Made by a program: the position numbers and the translations under genes
Assembly: GCA_026982025.1 (NCBI GenBank)
Contig: JALSHX010000013.1
Span: 1-6,672 of the forward strand
DNA length: 6,672 bases
From: Aquificaceae bacterium
GTDB lineage: Bacteria > Aquificota > Aquificia > Aquificales > Aquificaceae
Direction of reading: 5' to 3'
Notes under the pieces: model-generated
The model's database searches: none
The model's input: only the letters and a program-made list of their open reading frames with translations
What the model was told of the DNA's origin: nothing
In this document: in pieces, positions 1-5,354 of the stretch
How the letters are laid out: every line of letters starts with the position of its first letter
Position numbering within the stretch: position 1 is the stretch's first letter

Positions 1-908
1 TATTTGATGACCCTCTAACACCGTCTCAGGTGAGAAATCTTGAAAAGATCACAGGAGTGAAGGTGCTTGACAGAACGGACCTCGTTCTTGAAATATTCTC
101 AAGGAGGGCAAGGAGCAGGGAAGCCAAGTTGCAGGTGGAGCTTGCAAGACTGAGTCACGAACTTCCGAGAATTTACGGAAGGGGAAAGTCCCTCTCAAGG
201 CTCGGAGGAGGGGTGGGAACAAGAGGACCGGGAGAGCAGGTAGCTGAGGTGAAAAGGAGGGTCATCAAAAACAGGATTCATCAAATTAAGAGGGAGCTTG
301 AAGAAGTTCGGAGGATGAAGAAAATACAGAGAAAGAGGAGAAACACACCTGAAAAGGGCGAGGCAATTATAAAGGTAGCCATAGTCGGCTACACAAACGC
401 GGGCAAATCAACCCTTCTCAAAACCCTTACCTCAAGGGAAACCAAAATTGCGGACATGCTTTTTGCATCCCTTGAAACCACCACTTCCGTACGAAGAATC
501 AACGGATCCGTGAAAATCCTTTTCACCGATACGGTGGGTTTTATCAACAAGCTCCCTCCCGAACTTATAGAGTCATTCAAGACAACCCTTGAAGAGGTTA
601 TAGAGGCGGACATTATCCTTCATGTAGTTGACATATCTGACGAAAGGTGGCTTGACCACATCTCAAGCGTGAGGGATATCCTCCATCAGCTGGGAACGGA
701 GACCAAACCCATAATATACGTCCTCAACAAGGCGGATAAGATTGTTGAGAGCTGTGATGAAGTTGATTCTCTTCCCCACCCAGCATTCATAGAATCTCCA
801 GCGGTGGTCATCTCAGCAAACAAGAGATGGAACATCTCCCCTCTAATTGACAAGATAGTTGAAGTAGCCGAAAAGTACGGAACCGTTGATATCAGTAAAA
901 CAGCTTGA
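1..908 (+). CDS. hflX: HflX GTPase, 3' portion (gene starts before the window)
   Basis: Ribosome-associated GTPase of the HflX family, which binds the 50S subunit and splits stalled or heat-damaged ribosomes. The frame stays open upstream of the first GTG (30) to the window edge, and the extra codons read FDDPLTPSQ, matching the family's conserved N-terminal domain. The gene is therefore cut by the window and GTG 30 is not its start. About 302 residues are visible; HflX proteins are usually 360-430. Counting from the GTG at 30: the Gly-rich GGGVGTRGPGE loop is near 59-69, followed by a basic helical linker (about 72-105). The GTPase domain has G1 GYTNAGKS (120-127), G3 DTVG (167-170), G4 NKAD (233-236) and G5 SAN (262-264). 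The TT pair at 151-152 lies in the expected G2 region. It ends with TGA at 906-908, overlapping the convergent permease gene by 17 bp, so no terminator fits between them. Identification is secure. Confidence 0.96.
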   Translation, partial: FDDPLTPSQVRNLEKITGVKVLDRTDLVLEIFSRRARSREAKLQVELARLSHELPRIYGRGKSLSRLGGGVGTRGPGEQVAEVKRRVIKNRIHQIKRELEEVRRMKKIQRKRRNTPEKGEAIIKVAIVGYTNAGKSTLLKTLTSRETKIADMLFASLETTTSVRRINGSVKILFTDTVGFINKLPPELIESFKTTLEEVIEADIILHVVDISDERWLDHISSVRDILHQLGTETKPIIYVLNKADKIVESCDEVDSLPHPAFIESPAVVISANKRWNISPLIDKIVEVAEKYGTVDISKTA

Positions 909-2775
909 GGGATGCAACGAGAATCAGGATAAACAAAAGGGTCATTCCCATGCCTGCTCTCAGATAATCAACGGTCCTGTATCCTCCCGGTCTCATGATA
1001 AGGGCGTTGACCTGATGAGTGGGTATTATGAAGGTATTGGATGCGGAAACCGCAACTACAAGGGCGGATAGCCTCGGATCGGCTCCAGTTTGAATTGCCA
1101 TGTCAATTGATAGAGGGACCAGCAAAACGGTGGCACCCACATTGGAAACAACGAGAGTAAAAAAGGATGTCAGCAGTGCTACCACACTGTAAAAGATTAC
1201 CGGAGTTAACTCCCCGAGATGAGAAATAATAGTTTTCGCAAGAAACTCTGCCGTTCCCGTCTCCTGAAAGGCGAGCCCCAGAGGAAGCAGTCCCGCAAGG
1301 AGAAAGACAGTCATCCAGTCAACTGCCTGATAAGCCTCATCAACGCTCATAACCCTCGTAACGATCATTCCCAATGCACCTGTGAGCAGGGCAATGGAAA
1401 GCTGAACCTTGAAAACAAGGATCAGGGAAAGGGCAACCGCAAACCAGAAGAGAGCAAACTTTGCCTTTTCCTTCCTCACGGTTTCACCCCTTATCTCGGT
1501 GGCAAAGGTGAACACGTTTCTGTTTTTCAGGTCAAGAAAGCTCTCCCACCTTCCGAAAAGAAGAACCACATCGCCAACAGAGAGGGGTATATCTGAGAAT
1601 CCCGCATAAATTATTTCTTCTCCCCTCACGAGGGCAACGGGATTAACGCCGTACTTCTTCCTGAAATTTACCTCCCTTAGGGTCCTGCCGATAAGTTCCG
1701 ACCTGGGAGATACGATGCCCTCTACCAGACCCGCATTTATGTTGGAAAGGTCGTCAGCAAATTCCTCAAGGTCAGGTTTGAGTATAAATCCCATCTCCCT
1801 CGCAAATCGTTCAACGGTCTCGGGACACCCGATTACAGCAATGTCGTCCGAGGGCTCAATGTACTCCTCCCTGTGGGGAGCAAAGTCCTTATGGCGGGTT
1901 TTCCTGTGATAAATTGCCACTATCGTTACCTGAAACCTCTTTCGTGCATCTATTTCTTCAACCGTCTTTCTTGAAAAGTTGACCGGAACCCTCAGCTCGT
2001 AAAGTCCGCAGACCTTTTCGTAAGTCTGAGCAAGGTCGGGAGGAATAAACTTACCCTCATCTTCCTCAGCTTCCTTTTTTGGAAGGATGAAGCGCCCCAT
2101 TATGAGAAAGTAAAGAACTCCTCCTCCGAGAAGCATTAAACCGATGGGTGTCACGGAGAAAAGACCGAAGGGCTTGAGGTCGTAAAGTCCGAGGAGGTCG
2201 TTGAGAAGGATCAGTGGGCTTGAACCCACGAGGGTTATGGTTCCTCCCAAAATTGCACAGAACCCCATGGGCATCAGCAACCTTGAAACGGGAAGGTGAA
2301 GCCTTTTGGAGATCCTGACCACCGCGGGTAAAAAAAGAGCCGCCGCACCTATGTTCTGCATAAAGCTTGAAATAACCCCCACCGTTGAAGATATAAGGGC
2401 TATAATCCTCCTCTCAGACCTTCCAGCAAACCTTATAATGTAGCCGGCAAGAATGTTCATAACCCCCGTCCTGTCAAGACCGTACCCGATTATGATCACC
2501 GCAATGATTGAAACAACAGCATTACTGCTCAATCCGCTGATCGCGTCGGAAGGTTTTACAAGACCGAGTATGGGAAGAAGCACCATCATTAAAATACCCA
2601 CAACATCAACCCTTACGAGTTCAGAGACAAACAGGTAAATGGCGAGGACGAGGGTCTCAAGGGTCAATACCTTTTTCTTGTCAATTCCGGAAACCTCCTC
2701 CACCTCCGCAGGGTCCGCAAAGTATGTTGCAAGGAGCGTAAGAACGATAATCAGAAGGAAAACTTTTTTTATCAT
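892..2775 (-). CDS. SLC13/DASS-type permease with two RCK_C (TrkA-C) domains
   Basis: Inner-membrane anion transporter of the SLC13 (DASS, ArsB/NhaD-like) superfamily, 627 residues. Hydrophobic segments lie at about 5-19, 39-52, 57-72, 85-111, 123-151, 170-195 and 205-231. A soluble insert of about 200 residues (235-435) follows, then more membrane segments (439-475, 488-505, 522-556, 567-595, 608-624). The insert holds two RCK_C-like domains, about 255-335 and 347-425; the second has a typical ELIGRTLREVNF start and LSVGDVVLLFG end. Re-entrant loop motifs are QNIGAAALFLP (140-150), SNVGATVLLVP (544-554) and SNT (579-581). Family members move sulfate or other anions and dicarboxylates, usually with Na+. 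The substrate cannot be read here; sulfate is only a contextual guess from the nearby sulfur genes. The ATG at 2775 has no Shine-Dalgarno but a TATAAT 9 bp upstream. The first 36 residues exceed what homologues usually have, so starts at GTG (V25) or TTG (L37) are possible. Confidence 0.88.
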   Translation of the reverse strand: MIKKVFLLIIVLTLLATYFADPAEVEEVSGIDKKKVLTLETLVLAIYLFVSELVRVDVVGILMMVLLPILGLVKPSDAISGLSSNAVVSIIAVIIIGYGLDRTGVMNILAGYIIRFAGRSERRIIALISSTVGVISSFMQNIGAAALFLPAVVRISKRLHLPVSRLLMPMGFCAILGGTITLVGSSPLILLNDLLGLYDLKPFGLFSVTPIGLMLLGGGVLYFLIMGRFILPKKEAEEDEGKFIPPDLAQTYEKVCGLYELRVPVNFSRKTVEEIDARKRFQVTIVAIYHRKTRHKDFAPHREEYIEPSDDIAVIGCPETVERFAREMGFILKPDLEEFADDLSNINAGLVEGIVSPRSELIGRTLREVNFRKKYGVNPVALVRGEEIIYAGFSDIPLSVGDVVLLFGRWESFLDLKNRNVFTFATEIRGETVRKEKAKFALFWFAVALSLILVFKVQLSIALLTGALGMIVTRVMSVDEAYQAVDWMTVFLLAGLLPLGLAFQETGTAEFLAKTIISHLGELTPVIFYSVVALLTSFFTLVVSNVGATVLLVPLSIDMAIQTGADPRLSALVVAVSASNTFIIPTHQVNALIMRPGGYRTVDYLRAGMGMTLLFILILVASLKLFY

Positions 2776-2797
2776 TTTTTAAATATTATATATTGCA
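2776..2797. promoter_or_regulatory. 22-bp divergent spacer with -10-like hexamers on both strands
   Basis: The start codons of the permease (-) and the exonuclease (+) are only 22 bp apart, and the spacer is almost pure A/T. On the minus strand a perfect TATAAT (2790-2785) ends 9 nt before the permease ATG. On the plus strand TATTAT (2784-2789, 5 of 6 matches) ends 8 nt before the exonuclease ATG. The two hexamers overlap. Neither gene has a Shine-Dalgarno sequence, and transcripts starting 6-8 nt downstream of these hexamers would be leaderless. No convincing -35 element is visible for either, and in such AT-rich DNA a hexamer match can arise by chance. Confidence 0.5.
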
Positions 2798-3667
2798 ATG
2801 AAAACGCTTCATCTCCTTGACGCATCTTCCTTTATTTACAGAGGCTTCTTTGCTCTTCCCCCCCTCTCAACCTCAGCGGGTTTTCCCACGGGAGCCATCT
2901 ACGGATTCCTCAGGATGCTTTTATCAATCATGAAGAGTGAAAAACCAAGCTACCTCGCCGTGGTTTTTGATTCACCTGCACCATCAAAAAGGGAGACCAT
3001 ATACAAGGAGTACAAGGCGGGAAGACCCAAGATGCCCGACCCTCTGAAGGTTCAGATTCCCGTTATCAAGGAGATACTTTCCCTTATGAAGGTCCCGACC
3101 GTTGAAGTAGAGGGTTTTGAGGCGGATGACCTGATCGCGGTCCTTGCAAAAAAATTCTCCGAAGAAGGATTCAAAGTTAAGATATACACCCCCGACAAGG
3201 ACCTGCTCCAGCTTGTCAGTAAGGACATTACCGTGGTCAATCCCATGAATTGGGAGGTTTTCACGCCTTCCAAGGTTAGTGAAAAGTTCGGCGTTCCTCC
3301 GGAAAAAATACCCGATTACTTAGCTCTCGTGGGGGATCAGATTGACAACATAAAGGGAGTAAAAGGTATAGGACCCAAGTCCGCAAAAGCGGTTATTGAA
3401 CAGTTCGGAGGGGTCAAAGGTATCCTTGAGAACTGGGAAAGATTTAAAGAAAAATTTCCGTCCGCGGACAGAAGTACTCTTGAACTATCCTACATACTCG
3501 TGAAACCTATGCTTGACGCTCAGGTCTCCATTAATTCTGAAAACCTCAAGGTCAGGGAACCCGATAAAGAATCGGTGGTCAGGAAGCTGGAGGAACTTGA
3601 AATGAAAAGCCTAATTAAAGACCTTGAAAAAGTGCTCACGCAAAAGAAACAGGGAAGCCTCTTTTGA
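2798..3667 (+). CDS. Stand-alone 5'-3' exonuclease / flap nuclease (Pol I N-terminal family)
   Basis: Structure-specific 5' nuclease that removes RNA primers and 5' flaps during Okazaki-fragment maturation and excision repair. The 289 residues correspond to the N-terminal nuclease domain of bacterial DNA polymerase I, with no polymerase domain following. Visible motifs: LLDASSFIYR (6-15, metal-ligand D8), FDS (57-59), the basic arch-region segment around 64-80 (KRETIYKEYKAGRPK), EGFEADDL (105-112) with the acidic metal-binding cluster, YTPDKDL (130-136), and GDQIDNIKGVKGIGPKSA (179-196) with D180/D183 followed by the helix-three-turn-helix DNA-binding loop. The C-terminus is QGSLF (285-289), close to the beta-clamp binding consensus. 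As I recall, Aquifex-type Pol I lacks this domain and a separate nuclease supplies it. The start fits the family N-terminus exactly despite the absence of a Shine-Dalgarno. Its TGA abuts the stop of the convergent flgF. Confidence 0.95.
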   Translation: MKTLHLLDASSFIYRGFFALPPLSTSAGFPTGAIYGFLRMLLSIMKSEKPSYLAVVFDSPAPSKRETIYKEYKAGRPKMPDPLKVQIPVIKEILSLMKVPTVEVEGFEADDLIAVLAKKFSEEGFKVKIYTPDKDLLQLVSKDITVVNPMNWEVFTPSKVSEKFGVPPEKIPDYLALVGDQIDNIKGVKGIGPKSAKAVIEQFGGVKGILENWERFKEKFPSADRSTLELSYILVKPMLDAQVSINSENLKVREPDKESVVRKLEELEMKSLIKDLEKVLTQKKQGSLF

Positions 3668-4396
3668 TCACCTTACCAGAGTGTTCACCCTACCCTGTAC
3701 CTCATCCATAGCTTGAATCAATCTTGAGTATATCTCGTGGGCGCGCGTCAGCTCAATTAACCTCACCATTTCCTCAACACCGTTGACATTTGACATTTCA
3801 AGGAAACCTTGCCTGATTTTGTAATTCTCTGAGGGTCGGGGGACTCCCGTGAAGAGGTCCCTTCCTTCCTTAACTGGACCCTCAAGGAACCAAACGCCTA
3901 TCGTTGCCTGTAAAACACCGTCAACGTAGATGTTGCCTTCTTCGTCAATGTCCACTTCTCCCGGGGGAATCATTATCTCGTTCATACCCCTGTCAAGGAT
4001 CCTGAACCCGTTCGGATCAACGAGGAAGCCGTCTATGTCAAATCTGAGGTCTCCCCTTCTCGTAAACATTATTCCGTCCGCCGTCCTGACCGCAAAGAAT
4101 CCTTCACCTTCAATGGCGAGGTCAAAGGTGTTTCCGGTCCTTCTCAAAGAACCCTGTGTGAAGTCGGTGGAAAGCTCTCCTATTATCGGGTAAACAAAGT
4201 TGTTGGAAGGAAGATGCGGATCGGAGCCGTTGATACGCCTTCCCTCCGTGGAGTAAAAACTCATTGCAGTGATCAGGTCCCTCTTGAAGGAAGGAGTGTC
4301 TGTATTGGCAAGGTTGTTAGTAGTCACTCCGAGCTTTCGCTCCTGAAGGAGCATTCCGCTGGCAAGAAGGTATATCGGCTGGTAATCTACCGCCAT
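3668..4396 (-). CDS. flgF: Flagellar basal-body rod protein, FlgF type
   Basis: Component of the proximal/distal rod of the flagellar basal body, exported by the flagellar type III apparatus and assembled in the periplasm. The 242 residues show the rod/hook family layout. The N-terminal rod motif is NNLANTDTPSFKRD (27-40). The central FlgE/F/G signature DLAIEGEGFFAVR (92-104) is followed by TRRGDLRFDIDGFLVDPNG (112-130). The C-terminal coiled helix carries SNVNGVEEMVRLIELTRAHE (202-221). Length and the absence of FlgG's FEDLLYQ segment favour FlgF (about 250 residues) over FlgG (about 260), but FlgG-like annotations are common for such proteins. There is no cleavable signal peptide, as expected. 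A G-run Shine-Dalgarno (4410-4405) lies 8 nt before the ATG and overlaps the stop codon of the upstream regulator, so the two are very probably co-transcribed. No other flagellar gene is in the window. Confidence 0.9.
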   Translation of the reverse strand: MAVDYQPIYLLASGMLLQERKLGVTTNNLANTDTPSFKRDLITAMSFYSTEGRRINGSDPHLPSNNFVYPIIGELSTDFTQGSLRRTGNTFDLAIEGEGFFAVRTADGIMFTRRGDLRFDIDGFLVDPNGFRILDRGMNEIMIPPGEVDIDEEGNIYVDGVLQATIGVWFLEGPVKEGRDLFTGVPRPSENYKIRQGFLEMSNVNGVEEMVRLIELTRAHEIYSRLIQAMDEVQGRVNTLVR

Positions 4397-4409
4397 TTAC
4401 CCGACCCCC

Positions 4410-4976
4410 CTAAAAGGAAAAATCAACCCTTTGCCCGCCTCTCATAAGCTCTTCCATTTTTGCAACCGCATCGTAAAAGTCCGTTGCTATTCCGCCGAAA
4501 CCTTTAACGAACTTCCCGGCATCCTCCTCGTTTCCGAAGGCAAAGGCTGATGGCTGACAGCATGGAACCGCACTGCTACCTACTACAAAGGTTGAGGTTA
4601 AGGCGTTTACGGGGTTATTGGTAATGAAGTCCCTCGTCATAACTACTTCTAATCGGTCGTTGTCCAGACTTTTAAACTTAATAAGCCCGCAGTGGGCACA
4701 GCAGGTGTGGATTTTCTTTCCTCCCCGGAGGATGAAGATGAAGGCAAGTCGGAGGTCAATGTCCTTACCGCAAACCGCACAGACATTTTCCTTAATCTCT
4801 TCCTCTTCCCTCTTGAGCTCAACATTCCCGTGCTTTCTTATTATCCTTCCCTCCTCCTCAAGCTCCCTGAGGTCCCTGTATATGGTCATTAAAGACACAT
4901 TGAAATAGCGTGCCAGCTCCTTGGCGGTTCTGGCTCCCTCCTCAATAAGCCTTAGTATCTCGTCCTTCCTCTCCAT
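4410..4976 (-). CDS. DeoR-type HTH regulator fused to a Cys-rich NosL-like domain
   Basis: Predicted cytosolic transcription regulator of 188 residues. Residues 1-55 form a DeoR-type winged helix-turn-helix (TAKELARYFNVSLMTIYRDL, 17-36, then LEEEGRIIRKHG wing). A Lys/Glu linker (55-64) follows. The rest resembles NosL, a copper-binding accessory protein of N2O reductase: CAVCGK (66-71), TCCAHCG (91-97), then DFITNNPVNALTSTFVVGS (116-134), FAFGNEEDAGKFV (145-157) and GGIATDF (161-167). Cysteines are at 66, 69, 92, 93, 96, 139 and 140; the last pair sits where NosL usually has a Pro-Met-Gly stretch. NosL proteins are normally exported lipoproteins; this one has no signal peptide, so the domain appears reused as an intracellular sensor of metal or thiol/sulfane state (inference). 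It is divergent from tusA and 13 bp upstream of flgF. A TATAAT ends 8 nt before the ATG with no Shine-Dalgarno, suggesting a leaderless mRNA. The HTH call is firm; the NosL relationship is likely; the ligand is unknown. Confidence 0.85.
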   Translation of the reverse strand: MERKDEILRLIEEGARTAKELARYFNVSLMTIYRDLRELEEEGRIIRKHGNVELKREEEEIKENVCAVCGKDIDLRLAFIFILRGGKKIHTCCAHCGLIKFKSLDNDRLEVVMTRDFITNNPVNALTSTFVVGSSAVPCCQPSAFAFGNEEDAGKFVKGFGGIATDFYDAVAKMEELMRGGQRVDFSF

Positions 4977-4984
4977 TTCAAATC

Positions 4985-4990
4985 ATTATA
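4985..4990 (-). promoter_or_regulatory. Consensus -10 element for the HTH-NosL regulator
   Basis: Reading the minus strand, a perfect TATAAT ends 8 nt before the regulator's ATG. Transcription 6-7 nt downstream would begin one or two bases from the start codon, giving a leaderless message, which agrees with the lack of a Shine-Dalgarno. The hexamer 17 bp upstream (5013-5008, TTTATG) is a poor -35 match and lies inside the 18-bp inverted repeat, so repressor binding there would be expected to block this promoter. Confidence 0.5.
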
Positions 4991-4998
4991 AATGGCAA

Positions 4999-5016
4999 TT
5001 ATTTACGCATAAATAA
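4999..5016. promoter_or_regulatory. 18-bp inverted repeat, candidate operator
   Basis: TTATTTA and TAAATAA are perfect 7-bp inverted arms around the spacer CGCA. The dyad lies between the divergent regulator and tusA promoters: it covers the regulator's -35 region and ends 7 bp before the tusA -35 hexamer. Position and symmetry suit a dimeric HTH repressor acting on both directions, most simply the adjacent HTH-NosL protein. The arms are all A/T, so chance symmetry in an AT-rich spacer is not excluded. Confidence 0.45.
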
Positions 5017-5023
5017 AAAGTAA

Positions 5024-5052
5024 TGGTCACATTATAAAAATATGGTGATAAT
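5024..5052 (+). promoter_or_regulatory. Sigma70-type promoter for the tusA operon
   Basis: TGGTCA (5024-5029, 4 of 6 matches to the -35 consensus) and GATAAT (5047-5052, 5 of 6 to the -10) are separated by exactly 17 bp. Transcription would start near 5059, giving a leader of about 36 nt before the tusA ATG. This is the best-formed promoter in the window and is the natural start of the tusA-dsrE2-dsrE3 transcript. Confidence 0.6.
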
Positions 5053-5078
5053 CTAATTTAGGTATGTCATTAAACCTG

Positions 5079-5098
5079 TGAGGAGGTGCGAAATATGG
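5079..5098 (+). repeat. Translation-initiation leader shared with shdrC1 (copy 1)
   Basis: The 14-mer TGAGGAGGTGCGAA is repeated exactly at 6489-6502 before shdrC1. It is followed here by ATATGG and there by TATGG, so the two initiation regions differ by one A. The similarity spans the Shine-Dalgarno, the spacer and the start codon but not the coding sequences. Confidence 0.8.
5081..5088 (+). promoter_or_regulatory. Strong Shine-Dalgarno that fixes the tusA start
   Basis: AGGAGGTG lies 6 nt before the ATG at 5095. A GTG at 5086 is in frame but sits inside this ribosome binding site, so the real start is 5095, not 5086. Confidence 0.85.
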
Positions 5099-5331
5099 CG
5101 AGTGTAACTGCTGATAAGAGCCTTGACACATCGGGACTTAACTGTCCTCTTCCCGTTCTGAAAACGAAGAAGGCTCTTGAGGATCTCCAGTCCGGACAGG
5201 TACTTGAGGTTATCTCAACGGACCCCGGTTCCAAGGCGGATATACCCGCTTTCTGCCAGAGGACCGGACATGAACTCGTTGAGACCGTGGAGGAGGGGGG
5301 CAAGTACATTTTCTACATCAAGAAAAAGTAA
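5095..5331 (+). CDS. tusA: TusA-family sulfur carrier protein
   Basis: Small cytoplasmic sulfur carrier of 78 residues, which is full length for TusA. It accepts sulfane sulfur as a persulfide on a conserved cysteine and hands it to a partner. The family signature is LNCPLPVLKTKKAL (15-28), with the active Cys17 in the CPxP motif at the start of the first helix. A second cysteine, Cys54, lies in PAFCQRTGHE, where several TusA proteins have a helix-capping region. The ending EGGKYIFYIKKK is the typical last beta strand. In E. coli TusA serves tRNA thiolation, but next to dsrE genes and an sHdr cluster it functions in dissimilatory sulfur oxidation, delivering sulfur to DsrE-type transferases and the sHdr pathway (established for Hyphomicrobium and Acidithiobacillus-type clusters). 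It is the first gene of the + strand operon; dsrE2 begins 23 bp downstream. Confidence 0.95.
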   Translation: MASVTADKSLDTSGLNCPLPVLKTKKALEDLQSGQVLEVISTDPGSKADIPAFCQRTGHELVETVEEGGKYIFYIKKK

Positions 5332-5354
5332 TGAGCCTTTGAAGGGGGTGAGTC

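Larger units (their letters stand above)
4984..5038 (+). repeat. Direct repeat CATTATAAA in the divergent regulatory region
   Basis: The 9-mer CATTATAAA occurs at 4984-4992 and again at 5030-5038, 46 bp apart, flanking the 18-bp inverted repeat and the tusA -35 hexamer. The first copy contains the reverse complement of the regulator's TATAAT; the second lies inside the tusA promoter spacer. They could be half-sites of a regulator or only low-complexity coincidence. Confidence 0.3.

Noticed and set aside
30..908. hflX read as a complete 292-residue gene starting at GTG 30
   Set aside because: The frame continues upstream to the window edge with family-conserved residues FDDPLTPSQ, so the true start lies outside the window.
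1219..1596. 125-codon open frame on + inside the permease gene
   Set aside because: It is antisense to conserved membrane and RCK_C coding sequence, with low-complexity Lys/Arg-rich translation and no ribosome binding site.
2665..2667. TTG at residue 37 as the permease start
   Set aside because: Homologue-like start position, but only a poorly spaced AAGG precedes it. The ATG at 2775 has a well-placed -10, so it is kept, with the alternative noted.
4618..4908. Open frame on + antisense to the HTH-NosL gene
   Set aside because: A Ser/Leu-rich shadow translation with no recognisable family; the minus-strand frame has clear HTH and Cys motifs.
5059..5094. Riboswitch or structured leader before tusA
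   Set aside because: The predicted leader is only about 36 nt and shows no stem longer than 4 bp.
5086..5331. Longer TusA starting at GTG 5086
   Set aside because: The GTG is part of the AGGAGGTG ribosome binding site; ATG 5095 gives the normal TusA N-terminus and spacing.
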